A program made the position numbers and the translations under genes. Positions 11,815 through 25,931 of a stretch of DNA of 64,000 nt are shown here, piece after piece. The stretch spans positions 13,464,184 through 13,528,183 of the forward strand of contig OY829659.1 of assembly GCA_963691815.1 (NCBI GenBank), read 5' to 3'. The number at the start of each line of letters is the position of its first letter. The first letter of the stretch is position 1. Source of the stretch: Echiichthys vipera (Eukaryota; Chordata; Actinopteri; Perciformes; Trachinidae). The notes beneath the pieces were generated by a model. The model worked only from the letters and a program-made list of their open reading frames with translations. It was not told where the DNA came from and did not search any database.

Positions 11815-13920
11815 ATGTACACAGATAGCGTATAAAGTATTACCTACTGACAAAAAAGCATCAAGACATGACAAAATTATTATGTATTGAAGCATGTCTT
11901 TAGAGTCCTGTAGCTTGAGTTTGAAATATATTTCAAAGCCGAATGATAGAGTGGGTCAAGTAAGGCCAAAGTTTGGGGACAAGCAAATATGTATCATAGT
12001 CTATTTATAGCAATGAAATAAAAAAAATAAAAAAATGTTACTACATTGTTTACTCTGTTTTCTTATCAAATGTTGCAGCTGTCGATTGTAAGATGTTTAA
12101 TTCTTGAGTTACTAATGGCTTTAGTTAAAGACATTAGTGATACTAATTGATCGACATCAGCTGTGGTTGCCTGGTGACAGCAAATTGATGCTCGGAGCAC
12201 TTTTGACAGTACAGCTTCTCACAGTAACAAGCTTTCATAATGGCAGTATGCAGTGAGTGTCTCCTAACAAGGCAACGGTCAAGATCTCTGGAATCTGGCA
12301 GCGGTGAGATCTACAAATACACTGTCATAATAAAATACTGAACATGAATAGAAGTGACGGGTGAGTTGTGTTTTTAATTACATTAATACGTAGCATTTAT
12401 ACACTGTGTTCATCCTTTAAATTAAGTAACCTTTTATTTGAGTCTAGATCTCCTTGGGCTATGACCATAATAATGACCTTATTCTAAAACCAGTTTCAGT
12501 AGAGAATAGACTATAAGAGGCAGACAAAAAAGTGAATATAAACATATTCTTTCTAATGTTCCTTAGAGGATTTAAAGCCACAGGGGACTGAGATGAGGGT
12601 GAAGAAGAACATTTGACTAAAAATACTTAACAAGATAAAGTGGAAAAGGTAACATGTCACTAATCATACAAAAGAAAGGAGTTCAAGAAGCTAATGCACC
12701 TCTCTCCCAATCTCCAATTTCCCATTCTCACAGGACAACTCATTACTGGCTCTTCAATAAATAATGAGTGGGTTAACAGACTCACAGCAGCCCAATTAAT
12801 TTATAAGAACAAGAAGAAACACATATTTCTTGTATAAATATGTGTAAAAGTATATGTTGTGACTAAAGTATTGTACTGAATTCTAAAATAACCAAGTTAA
12901 AGGAATAATTCAACATTATGGAAGCCTCCACCGGTTGCATGGCAACCTCACGGTGATGACATGAATTCAGGAACTTACTCCCAGGCAACAAAAACCACCT
13001 GTAAAGACCAGAGGAGCCCTTTGCCAGCAGGCAAGGCAGGCAACAGGTTGAAACACCAGGCCAGTAGGAGGAGCCCAGAGGGCTGACGAACTTTAAACTA
13101 CAGCAGTGACAATGCGTAAAGTTTCGGTGACAGTAGGATACGCGGAGACCCTAATGTGGCCCTACCTTACTCCCCCCACTCCCATTACCAGTTGCTTTTT
13201 TTTTACTTCTGTTGCCAGTGAATTACATGATTCGGTTTAAACAAACCTATAATGGTGATGAATGCTGGTTCAAGGGGCCAATGTAAATTTTTACCTACCT
13301 ACCTACCAGACTCTAGAATCGCCTCTGGTAAAGACATGCCGTAGGTATTAATACTCAGCAAGAAAGCCAAAAATTCCAAACGATACTATGTTCAAGCATA
13401 GATTGAATAAAATATGGATCTAGTGTCCGTGATGTCACCCATAGGTTTCGTAAGAACCAGGGGGCCCAATAGCCATAACCATTTTGGCATAACCTGATGC
13501 TGCCTAATTAGTTTGGCTAATTTGTGGGCGAAGAAGTGAAGTGTGGGTGAAGACAAAATGCATTAAGTCAAGTGTTTGTTGATTAACTGAAGCAACTGCA
13601 GCTAGCAGTGACCACTTAACTCCTAATTATGCATGACTTTGTCATATAAAACTGTACCCCTGTAAAGTTGTTATGAATAGGAAAATAACTAGAGAGACCA
13701 AAACCCTTTTTTGTACCAGGCTGTAAACATGTTTATTTTGGCTGTAAAGTTGGGCATTTTAACATGGGGTTCTAAGGGGAGAGAGTTGGTTTTGGAGTAA
13801 GCCTCAAGTGGCCATTCGAGGAACTGCAGTTCCTGGCACTTCCACATCATTTTCTGAAGTAGGTGGCAAGCAACGATTTGATTGTTCAGGGTTTGAACTA
13901 GCAACCCAACTTTTTCTCAA

Positions 13921-14125
13921 AAGGCATCTTTCATTGGCCTTGGAGCTTCTCTTTTTTTTTACTTGGAGCTTTGCTTTTTAAGTGCCTCAAATTACCCAGA
14001 AATGCATGTCCTGTATTTAAAAAAAAAAGTATTTTACCTTTATTTAACCAGCTAAAAAACAATTAAGATAGAATCTCTTTTCTTCGTGGTGACATAGCCA
14101 AGAAGGCACCAAAGTTTCACATCAG
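13921..14125 (+). repeat. dispersed repeat, copy 2
   Basis: Second copy of the repeat at 11236-11427, same orientation, 2.7 kb away, with an extra poly-T interruption near 13951. A more diverged relative containing GAGATAAAAATC and CCAAGAAGGCAGCA lies at about 28500-28612. Confidence 0.75.
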
Positions 14126-15135
14126 ATCAACTTTTTCTCTCAGTCTGATGTGGGGCACAGGAGCAGGATTTAAGAGGACTGAAATGCAACACCAACAACA
14201 ATCAATTCACTCCGCATTCAGGTGTTCCTAAGCAACATTTTGTTCCCCATTATGTCACCAGTCATCTCCTCTACACTTAAGATGCCTCTTTACTGCTGTA
14301 GAAATGCACCACAGTGCCCTCTAAGTTGTCTCCATGAAGGGAAATAACGTTCTCATAAAAAGAAAGATTTGCTCCGCTGAGAACTTTTTCCTACTGAAGA
14401 GCCCTTCTGGTAGCATCTTTTTACACCTCATTTGGGATCCTGGGTATTAGTTTGATATTGCTACTGCCCTTTGTGGAACGATTTCACTTTGAATCAAAAA
14501 TATCTCTGAACTGGCCACGCAGGGACCCTGCAGTCACCAACACCAAATAACTTTAATCTTGACAGGCCATGATAAAAAAAAACATGCCCTATGCAGAGAA
14601 CATGCATGCACTAGAGCAGGGAAGACTCAGTTAAAGTAGATCTTGGGGGCAACACAGGAGTTAATTATTAATATGTCTTCAACAACATAATTCCACTCAG
14701 CAGCAATAGTGTTGAAATAGTGTTCAAAATTAACAAAACTATGATGTCAATATGAATATTAAAATCGACTACATTCAAAATGACGGTTGTATTTCTCCAA
14801 ATAAAAGTAAAAGTATGTTTCCACTATTAGGGGAGTCTCAATAGTCTTTCTCACTGTCGTGTGTGATTTTAACTGAGATTTATTAATGTTTAGAGAGAAG
14901 TATGTTTTAGTTCTTTTTTTGACTACACATATGGCAATATATGGGTTATGTCACGTCTGCCAGGCATATGTTTTATTCTACTCTGTGCTAATAACACTGT
15001 TGTGTCATTCTAACTTCGCTTTTTCCATTTGGCACAGAAATACAGCAGCCATAACGTAGCAAGGCTGGCCACCATGCAGAAACACCAGTACAAGACGATT
15101 TGTGGATAGTCTGCTGATATCTGTGTGCTATTATT

Positions 15136-15266
<131 letters not shown>

Positions 15267-16213
15267 GATGGCTCTTTCTGTTAGTAATCACACTTTTCTG
15301 GAATCAATACACGATTAAGAAATAGAAAATCTGAGCTGATCTGGGGAACATGTTGAGCGATGCATGTAATGCAATGCATTTTATTCTAAAAGTTTGATTG
15401 ATAAGACAGCAACCCAATGCGTAGATGGGCTTTCCAAGCAGAGCATGAAGCCCATTTACAGAAGCCTGTCCTGTGTTTACAATGGCAGTAAGGCAAGCAT
15501 AAAATATCTGCATTCACTTATTAACGACAACAGATCGGTGGAAATTGGCAGAATGTGTGCCAACTGACGCCTGCAGATATTTTGACATGTTTAATTCTGT
15601 TTATGTGCGAGGAAGGTTGCAGGGAATACTATAGCATGGATGAAAAATAAAAATGGTTGTGAACATTAGAGAGGACACTTGGGGGGACCTCCGTCAGTTA
15701 AAAGCTGAGGGAGCCTGAAGGCACCAGTTAGCCTACATCATTTACCTATACAGTCTGTCTGGCATGAAAGCCTTTATAGCAAAAACGTGCATTTTTGAAA
15801 TGTACATTGGAACAAATGACTAACCTTTGGGATGTTGAGCATTGGAACTTCGCTCATGTAGATCAATGTTCTTCCTCTGGAAAATACCCATATACCACCA
15901 TGTTTACTAAAAACAGATGCTCAAAGCTTTAAAAATGCATGCGCCTTAACTTCTTGAATTTGGCTTCTCCTCAAATGTGAACGCTGCAGTGTGGATCTGC
16001 ATGAAAACCCCGCTTGTTAATGTGTTGGCGCCTTGTGATGCCAGTCCGTCTTTCTCTTGGCTTTTAGTCTAGTCTGCATTCTCCTTTCTATTTTTTGGAC
16101 ACTTGACGATATTTCCACTGTACATCCAGATTCAGTCAGTTTTCATCACGACTTCGAGTCGGTCTTATTTTAGGGGGGAGAGCGCAGACCGGCGCACACC
16201 GCATTCGGCTCAC

Positions 16214-16550
16214 CGCGCAACAAATCCTGGAGACGAAAATAAGCGACAACGAAGTTTCCTCGGTGGATTACACCTGCTTCAGAAACGCGAACAGTTTCCC
16301 CCCAGGGTGTTCTTACACCGATGTTCTTTGCCACTCGACTTATCCACCTGTTAGGGATGATTAAGGGAAAAGCAGCGCCTCCAGAAATAAACGCAGAGCA
16401 GCCAGATGCCTGCCATCGGTCTGCGGAGCGCTGCTGCAGACTGGTCGTGCGCATTTGGAGACGCATTGAACACTGTGCCACTGCAAGAGGGGGGGAAAAA
16501 TCATCTAAAGAAGCAACTCAGCCTGACATCCAGCTCTCTTCAAACACATG
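16214..16550 (-). promoter_or_regulatory. trpc4: putative trpc4 non-coding first exon and promoter region
   Basis: This stretch is noticeably richer in CpG than the AT-rich surroundings and lies on the upstream side of the trpc4 ATG. On the minus strand it contains a strong splice donor, GTGAGC at 16213-16208, that could join to the acceptor at 10883-10884 across a 5.3-kb intron. The exon end would be 16214; the transcription start is not determined. Minus-strand ATGs occur inside the segment, so upstream ORFs are possible if transcription begins near 16.5 kb. The assignment rests on composition, position and one splice site only. Confidence 0.4.
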
Positions 16551-17300
16551 AAAAACCAGGCTGAACATAACTACTCAATTGCAGTTTCTCCGTTCTCCTC
16601 TTTTCTCAGGAATGACATCCAAGACACTATAAATCAGGAAGGCAGTTATAATGCGGATTATTCTAAGGGCATCATAAACGACTCTTCAATATTAACTGAA
16701 AACCAGTGAAATTTCGTACAAGTATGATCTGTTCATAGATAATGTCAAATTACAGGCATATAATAAAACATAATTCTGCATTCAACTCATATAAAACCAT
16801 AATATTTTACTTTTATTGATGGTCGTCCAGTAAAAAATAATAACATACCAGAGTTAAAGCCAAATATACTGAAGGATATCTCTAACGTTTAGAATACATA
16901 TTTGAATATTTAACATTTTGTCCGTTATGGAAAAGGAAACTGTGCTTTTATCACTTAATCAGGCTTAAATCAAGTCCACTGAGAGACAGTTTAATTAAGG
17001 CATGCTCAATATAGAAGAGAACTGACTATGACACCTCCCATTCATTTATCAGGGCTGGGCACACTGTACTTCCTCGGTGTTGGAGTCAAGTTATATATCA
17101 CGGTTAATAATTTCTTCCAACAGCTTATCAGCTCACTGATCATAGTTCAAACATATGACAACTGTGTCTCCGTCTTCTTCTCTACGTTTGACGTATGGGT
17201 CTGTTGATGTTGTAAATTCCTCTTAATAGTGTGTAATGCTGTTGAATGTCCTCTGACATGTTTATAGAGTCTCCAGGCCAGGCTCATTCCTTGTGTCTGT

Positions 17301-17493
<193 letters not shown>

Positions 17494-20400
17494 AGCATTT
17501 AAACCGCAGATTCCAGTCACCGAGAAATATCTCCAGGGACAACTTATTTGTATATGGAGAACCTTTGATTACTTAGTGCTTGCTTCTGTTGCTGGGACAT
17601 TTGGTTAGCTATGTGTCAATTTATACTGTTTATCCATAATTTTTCTGTTTTGCAATTATGCAGTGAGTAATGCTATGGTCAAAATGTTGTATGATGCATA
17701 CTCAAATATCAATTTAGTCAGAAAAAAATTAAAGCTTGGTCTTTGCACTTTCGGCTGCCTCTTGCATTTTCTGATTAAAAAAATACATATATAAGGCTTC
17801 AAGTCCCTGTGCTGCTAATTTCTTTGAAGCACTCTATAGAGTCATTTTAAATGACTGAATGCCACATGGAGACTTCCCCTGCAACTCTTTGTGTCTTTTT
17901 GTATGGTTCGTCCAGAATTATTACCATATATCATTATAACAAGTCATTGAGGGGCAATGACTTCATAAGTTAATCCAATCAAACTCATTTAGGAACACAC
18001 ATCCCCACAGGCATGTAATAGGTTGATCATGACAGGAAGGTAGGAAATAGATCTGGCATATTAGTGAGGCCTCTAACCATTCTATAGCAGTGCATTATAG
18101 ACATGATAATCAATAGTCAGTTAAAGTACAGTAAGCTACTGTATCAATAACTCTCTGCGTGTGCTTACAAGCAAGTTTTTCAAACAAAACCGAAAGTAGA
18201 TCCGGGAGTATGTAGAGTACATTTAAATAATCTCCTTTGTACTGCAGAAGAAAGTCTGTGTGGGTGACAGGTCAGAAATCAGAAAATATTATTGATTCTA
18301 AAAATAGTCCTGAAGCTAATTCTTCTCCCATAAAAGGACCTTTACATTTTGTCTGATTGGAGAGAACATTTAAAACACATCTGAAACAATGTGAAGGAGG
18401 AAGGCAAAACAGTAAACTCCTGTAGCTCATTGTAGCATTAACCTTTTGTTATAACAACAGTGGTGTTTCTTGCACTCAATAACATTTTCTATCAACGGGA
18501 AGTATGACCTCTGCAGCAGGGGGATTTAGACATAGGAAACTCTTTTGCCAGATGATGGTGAATTGATCAAAATCTTAAATGCAGTGCAGTTTGACATGTT
18601 AGCATATTGCAGAGGGGCTATAAACACAGTGGTATTGATTGCTGTGTTTGTTAAGAAGACTTTATTCAAAAACTAATTGGCAGCTGCAGCACATTTTTTG
18701 AGCTTTAAAGGTTGTTGCTTCAGTCCCGAATCAGAGCGCAACTTAGTAACTTTTCACACTAAAAGAACGTCTTTGCAGATGCCCATTTATGAACAACTCT
18801 TGAGCAGCCTCATGGTTAAGAGTTGCATGAGTTTTAACAGATGGCGTTCTTATCAAGGTAAAAGGAGACCCAAGAGAATGTGCAGACGACTGTCTCTGCA
18901 GCAAACAGACACCCTCTCCGTCTGTGAAATGTAACAAGCGTCCTATTCCAATACGAACATCCAGTTGGCAGTGATCTCCCTTTGCAGCCTCCATCATAAC
19001 TGTCTGTCTCCCCCTCTTTTATTTTGCTCCTATCTCTGCCTCGCACTCTCACACAGCCGCAGGTGAAACTTACTTTTGTCGAAAGCTCAACAAAGAGTTG
19101 GACTGCTCTCTTTTACAGTGGTATGCATGCGTCTATTTCCTGAAACCAAACTTGCTGCTCTAACCCAGAGTTTCTCTTTTATCTCCATGGAAACACAGCG
19201 CCGGACTCATCCTGTCCTACGCTTCTGAAAAAAATCAGTCACCCTTTCATGAAGTTACACCACACCATGTATAAAAAAGGCAGTGCCCCTGTCAATATCA
19301 TGATTATATAAGTTACAGGTTTTCATAATCCCTCTTCTTTTCTACTGGGTGCATCTGTGGGAGTCGCTCTATATTTTGTGACTGTGGCTCTCGGGGTTCC
19401 CTGAGGTAAGTGTGGCCGCCTGAGCTGTTTAAATCCCTATTACTCTCATGCTTTCTGAAAAGCTACTGGATAATTAAAATTGATCTGTCTCTGTCCTCCC
19501 TGGATATACGTAAGACTGAGACTGCCACCCTGGCTCCCAGACACACAGTTCATATTTGATACAGTGAGCAAAAATGAGCAAAGAGAGGATAGACATTTTC
19601 CCAGCAAGACACAGTCAAGGCAATTATTTACTTTTTTCCTTTCTTCATATTGTAAAGAAACCCTGTCATTGCTGATACCGGCACAATTTATTTAGTTTAC
19701 CATGACGTTTTGTGTGTGCAAAAGACAGAAGTAACACACAGTAAACAGCTTGTGTGCATTCACCTAAAATTGCCCTTGTACAAATCTTTGCCAAATATGT
19801 TTTGAAGGAAATGTAATTGCTGCTTGCATTGCATTCTAATCCAGTAGATGTGACAATCTTGTATTGCAAAGACGTTTTTTATAAAGCAGCTTTATAAATA
19901 TTCTTCAACAAGTTGCCTAATCTAATGCCAACAAACATAAGACAACATTAATATAGGTTTAGTTGAAAGAGGTTAATAATAAAGTGGAAACAAACGACAT
20001 GTTGACAATGTGCATTTTTGCAGGTATATTCAATATAAACATTTTGTTGTTATGTACAATACTCTGGGCAGCATTACATACATATGTACTGGATGCTGTC
20101 CAGTCAACCTGGGAATACACTGGAGAATTTTATCACCATAAAATTATGTATTATTTCCTATTTCCCAAATCTACCGTACGAAATGTACAATATTTAGAAA
20201 TGCAAATCATTTTATTACATGTATATTACAATTTATACAAATTAGTATATACATACGTATTAAGGAGAGACAGCTGTGTAAAAACTGTAAGCATTAGGCA
20301 TAAAGTTAGTTGGTTTTACCCAATTTAATGATTGGCCTAGCTACTGACATGCAAGCGGCAGTAGATCTTCCTGTGTTCTAAAACCAAAGTGTGCGTTGAG

Positions 20401-20554
20401 CATGTTAATGACAGCATTGCAAAATCAATGTTGTGGCAAAAAGTGACACCACTGACAGCCACCTCACTTGTATATAGCCCACCCCTACACTACAATGCCA
20501 TTACAGCCTTTTATGGCTGCAATGACGATACAGAGACGCTGAGAGTGCAGATGT

Positions 20555-20789
20555 GTAAGACCCAGAAACACTGACCAATCAGAGAAGACAGGGCTTTTCA
20601 GGAGGGAGGGGCTTAAAGGGACAGGCACTAAAACTTAAGAGTTTCAGACAGAGGATGAATACAGGTGTATGCAGACAGATAGTGTGAGAAAAATATTGTT
20701 GTTTGAACATTAAAGCATGTAAACATGTTCTAGAAGAAACTCGAAATACAAGTATGAACCTGAAAATTAGAATAATATGTCCCCTTTAA
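20555..20789. repeat. dispersed fish repeat ending in CCCCTTTAA
   Basis: The run from ACTGACCAATCAGAG through TATGAACCTGAAAATTAGAA to ATAATATGTCCCCTTTAA matches, from memory, a very common teleost interspersed element whose end is TTAAAGGGGAC in reverse complement. Only this end is clear; the opposite terminus is not found. It may belong to the same TTAA-ended class as the elements at 11.5 and 37.3 kb. Confidence 0.55.
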
Positions 20790-22033
20790 TGTTTAGCTAG
20801 AAGTAAGTGGGATTTTTTGGTTAAATTAGGTCAAGTTATTTCAGGTTAGACATATTTTTCATACTTCTGTTTTATTTAATGTAAAAAAATAAATAAAATA
20901 AAAAATACACACCTTGGTTATGTCCAGAGCCTCCAGATATCATGTGAGTAATGGCCATTTATACTTGGACAAACATACAGTATGGCAAGTATAAATTCCA
21001 CTGAAGCTGTTTCCTGTGTAATTCTGATAAACTCCACTCTCCCCTTTCCCAGGAGTTCTGTGTGAGTGATGCCAAGTATGAGTAAACAGCTCTTGTAAGA
21101 AACTGCAGGTAGCAGCAGCAGAAATGGCTCTCTCTGCTCGGCTATCGCTCTCCAGACCCCAGAGAGAATAAACAGATTTGAGCAGAGTACACACATGTCC
21201 TCTGTAAGTACATCCTGAAGCTCGAGGCTACTGTGCGGGAGGTTAACTAATGCTGAACTGAAAGAGGAGATACAGTATGACTCTGCTGCAGTGATCTGTC
21301 AAGGACATAGCAGTTATAGGTTTACGTATCATTAAATGTAATGTTAGATTTTTTTTTGTTTGCACCAAATGTTTCCAGAGTGCTGTATGATTTCCCTTTG
21401 ATTGTTTTTTTTAATAACGCTATTTAAAGACCATCACTGGAGAGTTTTATTTGGGTGATTAAACTATAATAGACCAGAGAAGGTTATTTAGACATGATTG
21501 TTTGTGACGCCCATTCAAAGAAATGTATTATGTCCGAATCCTTTAGAGGCAAACAAAGATTGGCCTTTCATCTTACTGTGCTGCTCTTTTGGTTCTGCAG
21601 TTAACCATGCTTTTATCATCAAGGTGAAAGTGATTGCCCTTAAAATCTCTATAGTTTTCAAAACAGCATAATAGATATGCCCGCTTTCCCCTTTAGCTGT
21701 CACCCTAAGCTGCGCCTCTGACAGAGAGGAATGCCCTGCTAAATTAAATGTCTACAGGCTGCTTTTAAAGCTACTTTGCAAAAGAAAAAGGGGCTACATT
21801 TTAACCTCAGCCGGTTAAATACAATCAGTTTTCCAGCCTTTCCCAGTTGGTAGTAAAACAACTTAAGGATGATGAATTATAAAAAAAAAAAAAATCAGAG
21901 TTTACTCTAAAGGCTGATTAAGTGAAGCAGAGTGCATACCTTTACATCTTAAAGTGAATGCGGCCAAGATTGGACAGGTTTTTTTTTAATTGAATAGGAT
22001 AGCGTGTTATACCTTTCATAACCGGAAGGTTTA

Positions 22034-22036
<3 letters not shown>

Positions 22037-22070
<34 letters not shown>
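22037..22070 (+). repeat. (ATT)n microsatellite
   Basis: Eleven or so uninterrupted ATT units immediately upstream of the TTATATAGCGCC repeat. Confidence 0.95.
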
Positions 22071-22150
22071 GGCTTTGATTTATATAGCGCCTTTCTCAGT
22101 GCTCAAGGCGCTTTACAGAGTCAAGGTTCCCTTACAACACACAGACATAC
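22071..22150 (+). repeat. dispersed repeat head (TTATATAGCGCCTTTC)
   Basis: TTTATATAGCGCCTTTCTC followed by CAAGGCGCTTTACAGAG is the standard start of a widespread fish repeat, probably related to the element at 28.8 kb. It sits directly between an (ATT)n run and a 9-bp minisatellite. Confidence 0.55.
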
Positions 22151-22210
22151 ATGGTGGTGGTATACTACGTAGGGGCGACCGACGGAAGCATGGCAGCTAA
22201 TCAGCGCCTA

Positions 22211-22264
22211 CGACCCCTCCGACCCCTCCGACCCCTCCGACCCCTCCGACCCCTCCGACCACCT
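22211..22264 (+). repeat. 9-bp minisatellite (CGACCCCTC)x6
   Basis: Five perfect units and a sixth with one substitution. In one frame it reads as LRP repeats within an ORF at 22151-22453, which is not otherwise protein-like. Confidence 0.95.
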
Positions 22265-25238
22265 CCTAAAACATACAGCAGTCATACACATTCTCACAAG
22301 GACACAGTTTTAAGCTTTTTAATTGGGTTTAACTGTATCATCTTAGATCATAGTGGGTTCTTTTACTATTTAAAGTATAAAATGTTTAGTATTTTTCGCT
22401 GTCGTCACAATACAGTTATTAATCTTACATGGCTACAAGTAGAAAGACCTTAACGCTATGCATCCTACAAACAGCTGAAACAAAGGTATGTGCTAGCCAA
22501 GATCTTTACGGCATGAGGCTATTGAGTTCATGGAAACGCTTACGCTTTTGTCCACAGGGGGCGCTAAAATCAACACAAAATGAAACGTCCTTGTAGTTGC
22601 TTTAAGCCAAACACATCATAGATGTGATGATGTAGTCAATGGGTTTTATAAGCCACACAGTTTATTGCAGTGTTTTTCATTTTGCATTACTTGGTTTGTA
22701 GTTGGTATGGTTCTACTTTTCATTGCCTCTACTTTTAATAACTAAGAAGGTCAGTTCTAAGACCTTCAATTCCAGATAGACATAAACACCTCTAAATGGA
22801 GACCTTGGGAGTCCTACAAAGAATAACAACAGCAACAGCTATTTCAGCAAGTGTCATAGTAGTTATGAGGGGAGCAAACAGGGGAGTTAGGCGGCATTAT
22901 TATAGAGCAACAAGGTCTGTAAGGAGGAGGTCGGGCTCATGGACAAATATGCATTAAGTAATTTAATTTGGAGGTCTTGAACTGTAAACACTGCATGCAC
23001 CAATCAAGGTGCAGAGATTCAATCTGCTATACCAGCATGCTGTAGTGAATGATCAAAGCACTACACCTGACTCCATCACATGCTCTGTGTCTGTCGTCTT
23101 AATGATGGACTGAGCGGGTCATTCAGGCAGCAGTGCAGAGGTGGTAACATTGTCCCTCTGTATCCCTCAGTTCGGGATTCAACACACACTTATTACTCAT
23201 CAAAGTTTAGGAATTTTAGAAAATAAAAAGGAAGGCTTACTCAATAAATTGTCTGCACTTCCCTCATGTGAGGAGACTTATGAGTGACATACTTTTTAAG
23301 CTGTCTAAATTGACTCTGCAGGGAACGACACATTCTGACTTTTAGTAGTCAGTGGAACTCCCCATGACAAATTCACTTTTTCCACATGTAATTCCAATAA
23401 ATTCATTCCAATAATTTCATGTGATAATAATGCAACATAAATAATAGTTTGAATTTCTACAGCACCTTTTAAGGGAACCCATGGATGCTTTACCAATGTT
23501 ATATAGTGTTCTATATACAGTATGTTGTTGATACAGTACTGTTATGTGCAGCATAGTTTGTATTTGCAAACTGTCAGCATTTGATTGGCAACATCCACCA
23601 CTGAAAAAGCTTTCAGGCGATGCCAAATTTGGATAATTCTGAAAAAACGAGAATAGATACCAAATGTATTCCTCTGGCAGCACAAATCTCTGCTAATGTC
23701 CTGAGCTGGCATGTGGGTTGCTTTCATATCAGCCCAGCAGCATATGCATTCTACTGATTAAGCATGGCTTGCCACTTGGGCAATGTAGTTAACCTTTTTC
23801 AGGATATTTTGTAGCAATTCAGAGATATAAGACAGTTTTAAACATTATAGCTGTAACAACACCATAATATCATTGTACAGTAGTTACCAATCAGATAAAA
23901 AGCGGTGTTATTTGCTAGTATTTATTGTTCATAATATTGAAAAAAATCCTGATGTTTTGCTTGTCCAATCTTTACAAACTAACAAAGGAGCTATTTTCTG
24001 CGTCACTTCTAATTTGAAGTTTTGTCTTTTCTCTGATTCACTTATAATAAGTGAACTGTCCGTGCAAGGTTTTGTCCCCACCACCTTTTATAAGTATAAT
24101 TTGAATAGTATAATACAATTCTATATTTAGTATGCTAAATATAAATGTTCTGAAAAATAGCGTGTAACAATGATGACAACTGATAATTCTCCACCACTTT
24201 CCAAAACAAAGTGACACCAATGCTAGTGACATGCACATGTATCAAACCCCATTAGACCGGATTTATTGAGCTTCCTAAGTCCTTCTTTCTGTCATTAATA
24301 TCTACTGGTGGGTCTATCATGTACTGCCCACACAAGAGAACAACCAACCAACCAATGAACCTTTACACAATGTACCACAAAGAAATCACTTCAGGGCGGT
24401 TAATGATGCTACATGTATAGGGAATCAATAGGTCGTGCAGCATCAAACACTAGAATCAAGCCTGCAATGCTCTAAAGAGTAGTTTTTAAGGATACTGTTG
24501 GGATGTTTTAGAAGCATGAGACTCCCTTTAACTGTCTGATTTATTCACTCCAGTTAATAGACATGCTGTGATTAAAGTCCAAAGAAAGTGGCTCAGTGGT
24601 TTGATTCCCCTCTGTAACTGTATTTATTTTCTGTCTTGGTGTTGGTTTACATTCTGGCAAATAAAATGCAGCTTTGGTGGTATGATACATACAATACAAA
24701 CACCACATTTGTATGCCAGTTGGTACAACTACACCACTGCAGGTGTCCTTTCTATTTTGCTGCTATTGATTTCCTTCCGAATCTCACACATGCATATCAG
24801 TGGGCTTGAAAGCCTCCATCTGTATTTATCTATCATCACCTTTATCGACGAGCAAGCAGTCCAAAGTCTTTTCCTAAAGTGCACCAAAGAAGGACAACAT
24901 CTGAGACGATAGACTTAAAAAGGCAGGACTTAAATATCTGAATTGCTCTCCAATTGGTCATCACTCTAAAAACAATAATCTAAGAAGCATCTCAGAATTT
25001 GCAAGCTGAAAATCTTGAAGAGCTCACTTGCAGAGTGTAAATGGGAACCATGTAGGAATTTGTGAATAAATAATGTTTATTTAGTTTGAAAGCATTTCAA
25101 ACTGTTGTGTCCTCAATTGTTTTCTGTATAATGTGCAACGATGTGTTCAGAGAGAATGTAAAAACAAGGGGAGAAATAACTGGCACAATAGCTGTTGCTA
25201 AGGCTACTGTTGTCCCTCGAGATGCAGCTTAGTGTGCC

Positions 25239-25241
25239 TGT

Positions 25242-25296
<55 letters not shown>
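25239..25296 (+). repeat. (TG)n microsatellite
   Basis: About 28 units with one TTT interruption, ending 70 bp before the acceptor of the orphan candidate exon at 25368. Confidence 0.95.
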
Positions 25297-25299
<3 letters not shown>

Positions 25300-25385
25300 A
25301 CGGGTAGCTCCGGCAGCGTGCCTGTATGTATGCTTTAAGCATCAGTGTGCGTGCATTTGATTTGCAGATCCTCTTACTTCAGTGA

Positions 25386-25551
25386 ATGTGTGAGCCTCTG
25401 CGGCCCAAAGGAGATGGTGGAGAGCCAGGTGTTGCCCCCTGTCTGACCCCGTCTATCAAGAGGGATGATCAGATGGGGGAGTCTAAAGGCCTTCTTCAGA
25501 AGCAAGGCTACTCAACAATATCCTGGAGAAACTCAGACACCAACACAAAGA
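25386..25551 (+). other. orphan candidate coding exon, 55 codons, unidentified
   Basis: I do not recognise this protein. A TTTGATTTGCAG acceptor ends at 25367; an in-frame stop lies immediately before the ATG at 25386, so the ATG would be the start. The frame runs 55 codons (begins MCEPLRPKGDGGEPGVAP, later GLLQKQGYSTISWRNSD) to a GTAAGA donor at 25552. Codon choice looks protein-like and the segment is not low-complexity. Against it: the initiation context is weak (T at -3), the frame stays open past the donor to 25724, and no homologue comes to mind. It could be the 5' exon of an unannotated plus-strand gene, a long non-coding RNA exon, or chance. Confidence 0.25.
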
Positions 25552-25931
25552 GTAAGAGTGTTGACATCTTAAGTGAAAGTAGGAGAGAGGAGTTAAATAG
25601 TCTCTTTTTCTCTCTTTACACGACAAAAGCCAAGATGTGCTTTATAGTACATCTGGCTTTTGTGGTGTCTGACAGACATGCTTTATGCAACTTGCCACCT
25701 TCCCCCAACCAACACTACAACTAACAATAACAGTTAATTGCCCTCTTCCTTTTCAGATTGGCAACTCTGATTTTAACACAAGATATCGTTCTATTTTACA
25801 TTTTCATTTTACTCTGTCACGGGGCACTGATTTACTCCTATCCCACAGCCCTGAAGATTAAACAAAGCATTCATTTGAAATGTGTTTTGCACTCTTGATT
25901 TGCTGGGCTGCCTGCCAGGCTGTTGATAAAG

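Noticed and set aside
16170..16481. Minus-strand ORF of 103 codons in the CpG-rich segment
   Set aside because: It begins MAQ like TRPC4 but the rest has no similarity to TRPC or any known family; the long frame follows from GC-rich composition. At most it contains an upstream ORF.
19963..20328. Plus-strand ORF of 121 codons
   Set aside because: AT-rich frame with hydrophobic low-information content, no homology recognised and no splice context.
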